Source of the DNA: Butyrivibrio sp.
GTDB taxonomy: Bacteria > Bacillota_A > Clostridia > Lachnospirales > Lachnospiraceae
Assembly: GCF_024699075.1 (NCBI RefSeq)
Contig: NZ_JAILQF010000236.1
Coordinates: forward strand, 1-26,809
DNA length: 26,809 nt
Direction: 5' to 3'
The translations under genes and the position numbers were made by a program. Positions 1-6,757 of the stretch are shown here, in pieces; the first letter of the stretch is position 1, and each line of letters opens with the position of its first letter. The notes under the pieces were generated by a model, which worked only from the letters and a program-made list of their open reading frames with translations, searched no databases and was not told where the DNA came from.

Positions 1-38
1 TGTTTGCATTTTTGGCAATTATTTATGAAAATATAGCT

Positions 39-66
39 TGAAATAGTACTTCTTACATGCTAAATT
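39..66 (+). promoter_or_regulatory. Candidate promoter of the sugar importer operon
   Basis: TTGAAA (39-44), a 16-nt spacer and TAAATT (61-66), with TG one base upstream of the -10 (extended -10 type). The predicted start near 74 leaves a leader of about 50 nt before the ATG at 126. A lone CTTACATGC half-site (52-60) lies in the spacer and matches the right arm and flank of the operator at 4025-4040. The -10 matches only 4 of 6 consensus bases, so confidence is moderate. Confidence 0.45.
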
Positions 67-81
67 AAACACATAAGTTGG

Positions 82-95
82 TGAAAACGCTTACA
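82..95 (+). promoter_or_regulatory. cre-like / LacI-family operator
   Basis: TGAAAACGCTTACA fits the Gram-positive catabolite-responsive element consensus TGWAANCGNTNWCA at every position. It lies just downstream of the predicted transcription start, where a bound repressor would block initiation or elongation. Its right arm CTTACA equals the arm of the palindromes at 4025 and 16873, so it could instead be a site for a local LacI-type pectin regulator. Which protein binds is inferred. Confidence 0.6.
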
Positions 96-125
96 TTTCT
101 ATACATTTTTAAGGAGGGTAATTTT

Positions 126-1778
126 ATGAAAAAGAAAGCGATATCATTGCTTCTTTCAGCAGCAATGGTAGGGGTACTCGCAGGATGCGGATCCTCAACA
201 GAAACAGGAAGCAGTACTGGTGATTCAACACAGGCTTCAAACACTGAGAGCGGATCTTCAACAGAAGCTGGTAGTGATTATCAGCTCAGCCAGATCAACC
301 TTGTATTCGATGGAACACTCACAGCTACAGTTGATGCAGGACAGGATGCATTCGTAGAGCAGTGGGAAGCTGCAATCGAAGAGAAGTTTGGTTATCATGT
401 AGATCTTAATATCACACAGCTTGATCACTCTGATTATTCAGGAACAGTTTCTCGTCTCCTTACAACAGGTGAAGCTGGTGATGGAGAATATCCTGATGCT
501 CTTATCATGAGCGCTACAATGCTCAGACAGTATCAGACAACAGGTCTTCTTTGGGATATGTCTGATGCATATGCAAATGCAGAATTCCAGTCACGTCTTA
601 CACTTACACAGATCAATGAGAATCTTAAGACTTCAGACGGAGCTCTTTACGGATTCGCTCCTACATATGGTAACGGATGTGTAACATATGTTAAGAAGGC
701 ATGGCTTGATGCAGTAGGAATGACTGAGGCTGATATCACAGATTTCGATTCTTATTACAAGATGCTTCAGGCATTCACAAATGATGATCCTGATGGAAAC
801 GGATCAGCTGGTACATACGGTGTTATCGCTGCTGGTTACGGTAAGCTTGATGAAGCTCCATACATCAACTACATGCCTGAATTCTGGCAGGATGCTTACC
901 CTGCATTCTATCAGAACTCTGATGGTACATGGGTAGATGGTTTCACAGAGCAGGCTACAATCGATGCTCTTACAAGACTTCACCAGGGTTATGCTGATGG
1001 CGTTATCGATCCTGATACAGAGGAAGCTGGTACAAAGCAGGCTCGTGAAAAATGGTTCTCAAATGACCAGTCAACATCTTCAGGTGTATTCACATACTGG
1101 GCTGGTACATGGTATCAGAACCTTACAGATAAGCTCATTGGAAACGGTGTAGATTCTGAACTCATTGAACTTGCTCCTATCCAGGAGATCAAGGACAGCT
1201 GGGGCGGATACCTTAACAGAGAAGCTCCTGTTCTTACAATCACAGATGATGGTGATGGAGACAGCGCTCGTGAGCAGGCTATCTTCGATATCCTTTTCGA
1301 TACAATGCTTGATGGCGACACAGTACAGACACTTTGGACATATGGTGCTGAAGGCGTTCACTGGTCAACAGAAGCAGAAGAGTTCACAACAAATGCTGGA
1401 ACAGAAGATGCTAAGGAATACAGCTATGCAGAAGGTGAGTTCCACCTTAAGCAGTCTCCTAACGATGAGAACACAGTTTGGAAGAAGAACTTCCTTGATG
1501 CTAACCTTGTAATTGCTCCACTTACAAACGGATATGCAGATAATACAGATCTCGTTGTAGAAGGTAACCAGTTCTTCACAGAGAACTGCGTAGACGCTCC
1601 TGCAGCAGCATCTAGCGAAACTCTTACTAACTACGAAGCAGACATGGTAACAGATAAGACAACTTGGATGAACCAGGCAGTTGTAGGTGACATCACACCT
1701 GAGCAGGCTGTACAGAATTACATCGACAAGTATGGTGATGTTTCTGCTACTATTCTTGAAGAACTTAACGCTCAGTAA
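126..1778 (+). CDS. Extracellular solute-binding lipoprotein of a pectin-oligosaccharide ABC importer
   Basis: Secreted, lipid-anchored binding protein that captures an oligosaccharide for the two permeases encoded next. The start at 126 is set by AAGGAGG (111-117) and by a classical type II signal peptide: MKKK, a hydrophobic core, then the lipobox LAGC with Cys21. A Ser/Thr/Gly-rich linker follows (about residues 22-50), then a family 1 type binding domain. At 550 residues it matches the large LplA/YtcQ-like binding proteins that pair with LplB/YtcP-like permeases in Firmicutes, rather than the ~420-residue MalE type. An in-frame start at 78 would add 16 residues ahead of the signal peptide and lacks a ribosome site. 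The substrate is inferred from the GH28, KduI and UxaAB neighbours, probably oligogalacturonide or rhamnogalacturonan fragments. The importer ATPase is absent, as is usual where one MsmX-like ATPase serves several importers. Confidence 0.9.
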   Translation: MKKKAISLLLSAAMVGVLAGCGSSTETGSSTGDSTQASNTESGSSTEAGSDYQLSQINLVFDGTLTATVDAGQDAFVEQWEAAIEEKFGYHVDLNITQLDHSDYSGTVSRLLTTGEAGDGEYPDALIMSATMLRQYQTTGLLWDMSDAYANAEFQSRLTLTQINENLKTSDGALYGFAPTYGNGCVTYVKKAWLDAVGMTEADITDFDSYYKMLQAFTNDDPDGNGSAGTYGVIAAGYGKLDEAPYINYMPEFWQDAYPAFYQNSDGTWVDGFTEQATIDALTRLHQGYADGVIDPDTEEAGTKQAREKWFSNDQSTSSGVFTYWAGTWYQNLTDKLIGNGVDSELIELAPIQEIKDSWGGYLNREAPVLTITDDGDGDSAREQAIFDILFDTMLDGDTVQTLWTYGAEGVHWSTEAEEFTTNAGTEDAKEYSYAEGEFHLKQSPNDENTVWKKNFLDANLVIAPLTNGYADNTDLVVEGNQFFTENCVDAPAAASSETLTNYEADMVTDKTTWMNQAVVGDITPEQAVQNYIDKYGDVSATILEELNAQ

Positions 1779-1816
1779 TATCATACGACCTGAGTTGAGG
1801 TAAAAAGGCTGTAAGA

Positions 1817-1870
1817 TTCAGAAATTCTGATCCTGCCTCGCGTTTATACGGAGGCAGGATTTTTTCTGAA
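1817..1870 (+). terminator. Intercistronic hairpin / partial terminator after the binding-protein gene
   Basis: A perfect 10-bp stem ATCCTGCCTC (1830-1839) / GAGGCAGGAT (1851-1860) is followed by six T (1860-1865). It lies 50 nt after the binding-protein stop and before the permeases. This placement commonly makes the binding protein more abundant than its permeases. Flanking segments can form other pairs: TTCAGAAA (1817-1824) with TTTCTGAA (1863-1870), or TCAGAA/TTCTGA (1818-1830). Confidence 0.75.
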
Positions 1871-1916
1871 AATTACACGGTGAGATTTACTGCATTATGA
1901 AAGGAAATACAAAACT

Positions 1917-2876
1917 ATGAGTAAAAAGCAAAAGCAGGCTGATCTTGCTCTTGAAGGCGTAGTTAAAAACAAGAAGCCTCTCGGACAGAGAATGTGGAAC
2001 TCAAGAGGATATTACCTCATGTTCCTCCCTGTATTCATCTTTGTTATTATCATGTACTACTGGCCAATGCTTGGTGTAAGATATTCTTTCTACAGCTATA
2101 AGCTTAAGAGTATCGAATGGGTAGGCCTTGAGAATTTCCAGACTATGTTTGCAAAAGCAGAATTCTGGTCAGCTCTTAAAAACACATTAATTATTTCAAT
2201 CGCAAAACTTCTTATCAATACATTTGCCGCAGTTATAATTTCTGTATTTCTTAATGAAATGGGCAATATCGTCGCTAAGAAGGCATTCCAGACAGTTATA
2301 TATCTTCCACACTTCATGTCATATGCGGTTGTGGCAGCTATCTTTACACTTTTCTTATCCAATTCATCCACAGGTTTCATTAATGAGACTTTAAAAGAAT
2401 GGGGAGTTATTTCAACAAGTATCGACTTCCTTCACTCTACAAAAATGTGGAGACCAATATTCTATTTGATCAATATGTGGAAGGAAACAGGTTGGGGAAC
2501 AGTTATTTTCCTTGCAACTCTTGCCGGAATCAATCCTGAGATTTATGAAGCAGCAGATATTGATGGTGCTTCAAGACTTCAGAAGATCTGGTATGTAACT
2601 GTACCTGAACTTGCTAATACAATCATTATCGTACTTATTCTTAACGTAGCTAAGGTTCTTAACATTTTCGAGCCTGTATTCGTTCTTTATAACTCACGTG
2701 TATATGATGTAGCAGATGTTATCTCCACTTACATATATCGTCAGACATTCCTGCAGTTCATTCCTGATTACGGCTATACTACTGCGGTTGGTTTGTTTAA
2801 ATCAGTAGTTGGTTGTATTCTCATGTTACTTAGTAACTATGCAAGTAAAAAAGTCCGCGGACGCGGTATTATTTAA
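1917..2876 (+). CDS. ABC sugar importer permease, LplB/YteP type
   Basis: Integral membrane subunit (319 aa) of the carbohydrate importer; it partners the permease at 2891 and the lipoprotein at 126. It has a basic cytoplasmic N-terminus, a first membrane helix at about residues 33-52, and five further hydrophobic segments. The cytoplasmic EAA loop that docks the ATPase is clear around residues 209-232 (EAA at 211-213, conserved Gly217). Its length and N-terminus resemble LplB/YteP permeases, which work with large LplA/YtcQ binding proteins. Ribosome site AAAGGAA (1900-1906), 10 nt before the ATG. It lies 138 nt after the binding-protein gene, separated by a terminator-like hairpin, so its expression should be lower. 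The family is clear; the substrate is inferred from context. Confidence 0.92.
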   Translation: MSKKQKQADLALEGVVKNKKPLGQRMWNSRGYYLMFLPVFIFVIIMYYWPMLGVRYSFYSYKLKSIEWVGLENFQTMFAKAEFWSALKNTLIISIAKLLINTFAAVIISVFLNEMGNIVAKKAFQTVIYLPHFMSYAVVAAIFTLFLSNSSTGFINETLKEWGVISTSIDFLHSTKMWRPIFYLINMWKETGWGTVIFLATLAGINPEIYEAADIDGASRLQKIWYVTVPELANTIIIVLILNVAKVLNIFEPVFVLYNSRVYDVADVISTYIYRQTFLQFIPDYGYTTAVGLFKSVVGCILMLLSNYASKKVRGRGII

Positions 2877-2890
2877 GGAGGACGCGGAAG

Positions 2891-3748
2891 ATGGCAAAAG
2901 CAAAATTACATAAGAAGTCAGGCATACATGTATTTGATGTTGTCAACTATCTTATATTTATAATCATTTCACTTATCATTATCATTCCGCTTTGGAAGGT
3001 TGTAGTTGATTCATTCAACGCTGTTGGTATTTACCAGTTCAAACTCTGGCCTACACAGCCAACATTTGATGGATATAAGACAATTTTCCAGACATCCAAG
3101 CTCTACCTTCCATTCTGGAACTCAGTTTGGACTACAATAGTAGGAACACTTGTTGGTCTTGTTATGGCAACACTTGGTGGTTATGTACTTAACCAGTATG
3201 ACATGCCCGGAAGAACATTTTTCTCATATTTCCTTCTTGTAACTATGATCTTCTCCGGTGGTCTTATTCCTGAATACCTTGTTATGAAACAGCTCGGTCT
3301 TGTTAATAACACATGGATCCTTGTTTTCAAACATGGTATGAACGTATATAACCTTGTACTTATGAAGAACTTCTTCGAAGGAATTCCTGGTTCACTTTAT
3401 GAAGCAGCTAAGATTGATGGTTGCAGCCCTATGGGAATCTTCTTCAAGATAGTACTTCCTCTTTCCAAGGCAGCACTTGCATCAATCGGACTTATGTTCG
3501 CTGTTACTGTTTGGAACGATTATAGTACAGTTCAGATTTATATTACTGACACTAAGTTCGTTAACTTCCAGTATCAGCTCAGAGTTATGATCATGGATGG
3601 TGATACTCCGACGACACAATACAACGTAGCACAGGAAACTCTTTACTATGCAGCGATCGTATGTGCTATCCTTCCATTCATGGCAGCATATCCTTTCCTT
3701 CAGGATTTCTTTGTAAAGGGTGTAAATGTTGGTGCGGTTAAGGAGTAA
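2891..3748 (+). CDS. ABC sugar importer permease, YtcP type
   Basis: Second membrane subunit (285 aa) of the importer. The first membrane helix is at about residues 18-38, with further helices at roughly 78-100, 108-130, 140-160, 190-210 and 253-273. The EAA docking loop is at residues 169-191 (EAA at 171-173, Gly177). The C-terminus ends in the PFLQDFFVKGVNVGAVKE-type tail usual for YtcP-like permeases. Translation is tightly coupled to the upstream permease: its ribosome site AGGAGG overlaps the upstream stop and only 14 nt separate the genes. A strong terminator at 3861-3896 closes the operon. Function is secure at family level; the oligogalacturonide substrate is inferred. Confidence 0.93.
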   Translation: MAKAKLHKKSGIHVFDVVNYLIFIIISLIIIIPLWKVVVDSFNAVGIYQFKLWPTQPTFDGYKTIFQTSKLYLPFWNSVWTTIVGTLVGLVMATLGGYVLNQYDMPGRTFFSYFLLVTMIFSGGLIPEYLVMKQLGLVNNTWILVFKHGMNVYNLVLMKNFFEGIPGSLYEAAKIDGCSPMGIFFKIVLPLSKAALASIGLMFAVTVWNDYSTVQIYITDTKFVNFQYQLRVMIMDGDTPTTQYNVAQETLYYAAIVCAILPFMAAYPFLQDFFVKGVNVGAVKE

Positions 3749-3860
3749 TCCTGGCATCATATTAAGATTTTGTTTTATTCATATGCCTGATTATTATAAA
3801 CAGGCAAGGTAATTCGATATTATCGGCAGTATCAGTTTAAAAGCTGTTACTCATAGTCGG

Positions 3861-3896
3861 AAAGGCGAAAGAGCTGCAAGGTTCTTTCGCCTTTTT
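3861..3896 (+). terminator. Rho-independent terminator of the importer operon
   Basis: Perfect 12-bp stem AAAGGCGAAAGA (3861-3872) / TCTTTCGCCTTT (3883-3894) with a 10-nt loop; the T-run is 3892-3896. It separates the importer operon from the promoter at 3988-4016. A weaker 6-bp hairpin without a T-run, TGCCTG/CAGGCA, lies upstream at 3784-3806. The 326-nt stretch between the permease and the next start at 4075 otherwise holds only that promoter and operator. Confidence 0.9.
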
Positions 3897-3987
3897 GTTA
3901 TTGAATCTGCAAATTGCATGGAAAGTAACTTATTTAACTTACAAAAAAATTTGTAATATTGCTCAAAAAATAGTTAGAAATTTTGTA

Positions 3988-4016
3988 TCGTCAAACCACA
4001 TAAAAACGTGTATAAT
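3988..4016 (+). promoter_or_regulatory. Promoter of the GH105-like/GH28 transcription unit
   Basis: TCGTCA (3988-3993, 4 of 6 consensus), a 17-nt spacer and a perfect TATAAT (4011-4016). The transcription start is predicted near 4023, at the edge of the operator 4025-4040, which is ideal for repression. The next start codon with a ribosome site is at 4075. Confidence 0.7.
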
Positions 4017-4024
4017 ACTTATAA

Positions 4025-4040
4025 ATGTAAGTACTTACAT
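4025..4040. promoter_or_regulatory. Perfect 16-bp palindromic operator
   Basis: ATGTAAGTACTTACAT is a perfect palindrome placed at the predicted transcription start. The arms ATGTAAG/CTTACAT are identical to those of the site at 16873-16888 in front of uxaA, whose centre differs (CT). A 14-bp core with TGTAAG half-sites resembles LacI-family operators, although the usual central CG is missing. A regulator induced by a uronate intermediate is inferred. Confidence 0.75.
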
Positions 4041-4074
4041 GCTTATTTTTTCGGCTTTGGGAGAATATTTGATA

Positions 4075-4947
4075 ATGAGATGTGAAACACATGAAAAGCT
4101 TATTGGCATAGCTAAGAATTATATCAGTAATGCGCCTTTGGATGTTGATATACCTGTAGTTGATCATGCATATGTATTAAACGGATGTGTATGCATGTAC
4201 AAAATGACCAAGGATAAAGCTTATTTTGACTATGTAATACGATACTTGGATTCAGTTATCATGCAAAAAGAAAAGTTTCTTGATAAGACTTATGATAATG
4301 ATGAAAATGGTCTTTCTTTATTTGATATAGGTATTATGAGTGACTTTGCTTTTGACGAAACAGGTGAAGACAAATATAAAGAATTTTCTGGCCTGATCTA
4401 TAAAAAGCTTTCTAAGTTTCTAAAGTCCGATGATAGCAGCGTTAAGGCTTCAAGTCTTAAGAATTTCCAGAACTATATGCCTTTCTACACTGATTACGAA
4501 ACAAGATGGAACAAGAAGAACGGATATAATGATATCTGTGACAGATTCAGAGATGCATTTGAACTGGTTAATAATGATAAAGAAAGAAGTATAGGTCTTT
4601 CAGATAAGATCCTTTTTCTGAAATCTGTTGTTGATTGCCTAAGCGTACTTAGTATTCAGATATATGAAGATTACAGGCTTTTGGAAGATATCTTAAGACA
4701 GGGTATTGAAAAACTGTTCTTTAAGAATGAGGACTTTGAAAAGGTACTTGAACTTGAAGATAAAGATATTATCATTTCTGCATATATTCTTTTAAAAAGT
4801 ATACAAGAAGGTCATATATCATCAGAAAAGTATAAGGCTCTGGCTGATTCATTATTTGAAAAAGCATTTGATCCTGAAGAGAATTCTGATCATAAAGATG
4901 CTGGATATACAGGGGCTCTTATGATGGCAACAGCCTTTAGTAAATAA
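4075..4947 (+). CDS. Divergent GH88/GH105-like protein, possibly without catalytic Asp
   Basis: A 290-residue cytosolic protein with no signal peptide. Pairs of helices with segments such as ETGEDKYKEFSGLIYKKL and MPFYTDYETRW resemble the (alpha/alpha)6 barrels of unsaturated rhamnogalacturonyl hydrolases (YteR/YesR type), which remove the unsaturated uronic acid from lyase products. Members are normally about 340-380 residues. Here the stretch that usually carries the catalytic Asp (a W-x-DG-x-YM-type motif just before the PFY segment) is shortened, and no Asp is visible at the expected place. The start at 4075 follows GGGAG (4059-4063). The open frame back to 3895 runs through the promoter and operator, so that extension is rejected. 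It is the first gene after the operator and lies 25 nt before the GH28 gene. It may be a sensor, a chaperone-like paralogue, or an enzyme of altered specificity. The family assignment is by eye and only moderately secure. Confidence 0.5.
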   Translation: MRCETHEKLIGIAKNYISNAPLDVDIPVVDHAYVLNGCVCMYKMTKDKAYFDYVIRYLDSVIMQKEKFLDKTYDNDENGLSLFDIGIMSDFAFDETGEDKYKEFSGLIYKKLSKFLKSDDSSVKASSLKNFQNYMPFYTDYETRWNKKNGYNDICDRFRDAFELVNNDKERSIGLSDKILFLKSVVDCLSVLSIQIYEDYRLLEDILRQGIEKLFFKNEDFEKVLELEDKDIIISAYILLKSIQEGHISSEKYKALADSLFEKAFDPEENSDHKDAGYTGALMMATAFSK

Positions 4948-4972
4948 GGAAAAGTAAGTAAAAGAGGTCGAC

Positions 4973-6541
4973 ATGGCATTTAATATTATTAGAACCGGCG
5001 CACGTTTTATTGTTCTTAAGATAGATGATGGCGGTAAATACAATACAATAAATAAATATGACTATGAGATAATTCCAAAGGGTAATGGGATAATTCCAAG
5101 ACCTGAAACAGTTAAGGGTACAACAGATCGCTGTATAAGTCTTATTACAGGTCTTTATCCAGATATGGAATACGAAATAAAGTTTGGCAGTGAGTATGAA
5201 TCAGACAATATATCTTTTCATACAGGGACTGAGACTGCAACAATGAATGTTATGGATTTCGGAGCTGTATGCGACGGAGTTCACGATGATACCATTGCCA
5301 TTCAGACTGCAATAAACGTATGTCCAAATGATGGAAGAGTACTTATTCCGTCCGGCAAATATGCTGTAACAGCTCTTTTTATAAAAGGACATATAAATAT
5401 TGAAATTGCAGAAGGCGCTGAGCTTATAGGCACCAAGGATAAGACAAAGCTTCCAATCCTTCCGGGAATTGTAAGAAGCTATGATGAAAAAGATGAATAT
5501 AACTTTGCAAGCTGGGAAGGCAATCCGCTTCGCCAGTATGCTTCAATGATAACCGGATTTGAAGCTCATAACTGCACAATTTATGGTCATGGAACCCTGA
5601 ATGGTAATGCAGGTTTTGAAGACTGGTGGAAGATTGATAAAGAGCATTTTACAGTTGCAAGACCTAATATGTTCTTTGTAAATAGTTGTAGTGATATTAT
5701 GCTTGCGGGACTCCTTATTAAGCAGTCACCTTGCTGGACACTTCATCCTTATTTTTCCAAAAATATAGATGTAATAGATGTAAAGATTGAAAATCCCTGG
5801 AACTCGCCAAATACTGACGGATTCGATCCAGAGTCATGCGATGGCATGAATGTTCTTGGTGTTCACTTCTCACTTGGCGATGACTGTATTGCAATAAAGT
5901 CCGGCAAGATATATATGGGAAGAAAGCATAAACTTCCATCTTCCAATATGCTTGTGGCACACTGCCTTATGGAATCAGGCCACGGTGCTGTAACTGTCGG
6001 ATCTGAGATTGCAGGTGGTGTTAATAATGTAAAGGTTAAGGATTGCCTGTTCCATAATACAGACAGAGGATTAAGGATCAAGACAAGACGAGGAAGAGGC
6101 AAAGATTCTGTTCTTGATAACATAGTTTTTGAAGATATAGAGATGGATCATGTACTTACTCCTTTTGTAGTTAACAGCTTTTATTTCTGCGATCCAGACG
6201 GTAAGACTGATTATGTTCAGTCAAGGCAGGAACTTCCAAAGGATGACAGAACTCCTTCAATAGGACATCTTGTATTCAGAAATATAAATGCGGTTGATAC
6301 TGAGTATGCAGCCGGATATTATCTGGGACTTCCTGAGTCTCCAATTGAGGAGATCCTGATGGAGAATGTAAAAGTCAGATATAAAAAGGAGGCAGGAGCA
6401 GGTCAGCCGGCTATGTCTAATGGCGTTCCGGATACCAGCAAAGCCGGAATATATGCTGAAAATGTCCAAAATCTTATCCTTAATAATGTGGATATAGAAG
6501 GTCAGGATGGAGATGCCCTTGTAAGAAAGGGAATTCAGTAA
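4973..6541 (+). CDS. GH28 polygalacturonase, predicted cytoplasmic
   Basis: Hydrolyses alpha-1,4-galacturonosyl bonds; with no signal peptide it probably trims imported oligogalacturonides, perhaps exo-acting. Residues 1-88 look like a small beta-sandwich (fibronectin III-like) N-terminal domain often seen on exo-polygalacturonases. The beta-helix begins at about residue 92 with MDFGAVCDGVHDDTIAIQ. All four GH28 signatures are present: N280-T-D282, D303-D304, G336-H337-G338 and R368-I-K370, so the catalytic Asp trio and the substrate-binding Arg/Lys are intact. Length is 522 aa. The start at 4973 has AGAGG five nt upstream and lies 25 nt after the preceding gene, indicating co-transcription from the promoter at 3988. 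Activity on xylogalacturonan or rhamnogalacturonan cannot be excluded. Confidence 0.92.
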   Translation: MAFNIIRTGARFIVLKIDDGGKYNTINKYDYEIIPKGNGIIPRPETVKGTTDRCISLITGLYPDMEYEIKFGSEYESDNISFHTGTETATMNVMDFGAVCDGVHDDTIAIQTAINVCPNDGRVLIPSGKYAVTALFIKGHINIEIAEGAELIGTKDKTKLPILPGIVRSYDEKDEYNFASWEGNPLRQYASMITGFEAHNCTIYGHGTLNGNAGFEDWWKIDKEHFTVARPNMFFVNSCSDIMLAGLLIKQSPCWTLHPYFSKNIDVIDVKIENPWNSPNTDGFDPESCDGMNVLGVHFSLGDDCIAIKSGKIYMGRKHKLPSSNMLVAHCLMESGHGAVTVGSEIAGGVNNVKVKDCLFHNTDRGLRIKTRRGRGKDSVLDNIVFEDIEMDHVLTPFVVNSFYFCDPDGKTDYVQSRQELPKDDRTPSIGHLVFRNINAVDTEYAAGYYLGLPESPIEEILMENVKVRYKKEAGAGQPAMSNGVPDTSKAGIYAENVQNLILNNVDIEGQDGDALVRKGIQ

Positions 6542-6605
6542 TAATAGTTTTTTGGATTCTTATTATTGAAATGGTCGTTTTTGCATGATATTTGTTCCAT
6601 AAGGC

Positions 6606-6618
6606 GAAACAGTGTTTC
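6606..6618. repeat. 13-bp inverted repeat downstream of GH28
   Basis: GAAACA-G-TGTTTC, perfect arms with a single central base, in the 216-nt gap between the GH28 and epimerase genes. A second short inverted repeat, TGACT-TAAG-AGTCA, lies at 6661-6674. Either could be an operator for an internal promoter, but no convincing -35/-10 pair was found in this gap. Confidence 0.35.
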
Positions 6619-6690
6619 AGAATTTATGCTAAAGTAAATATGGGGTTTTATTAAATAATATGACTTAAGAGTCAAAAGTATTAGTAAAAG

Positions 6691-6740
6691 AGCCTTGTGT
6701 ATAGTAGTAATGTCATCTTATAGACATGCTATACAAGGCT
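6691..6740 (+). promoter_or_regulatory. 50-nt leader hairpin directly before the epimerase ribosome site
   Basis: AGCCTTGTGTATAG (6691-6704) pairs with CTATACAAGGCT (6729-6740) over 12 bp with a 2-nt bulge. Inside it, ATGTC (6710-6714) pairs with GACAT (6723-6727). No T-run follows, so it is not a terminator. It ends 4 nt before the purine-rich ribosome site. It could protect processed mRNA or control translation of the downstream genes. Confidence 0.6.
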
Positions 6741-6757
6741 ACAGAGAGGAGAAGGTT

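Noticed and set aside
461..620. Many CTTACA hexamers inside coding regions
   Set aside because: They arise from Leu-Thr codon pairs (CTT ACA) favoured by this genome and lack the second arm; only intergenic dyads were counted as operators.
3895..4074. In-frame N-terminal extension of the GH105-like gene
   Set aside because: It runs through the -10 box and the palindromic operator, has no ribosome site, and adds residues unlike the family; the start at 4075 has GGGAG at a usable distance.
6542..6567. AT-only AATAATA/TATTATT stem after the GH28 gene as a terminator
   Set aside because: Seven A-T pairs without a following T-run would not terminate; the downstream genes are probably read through.
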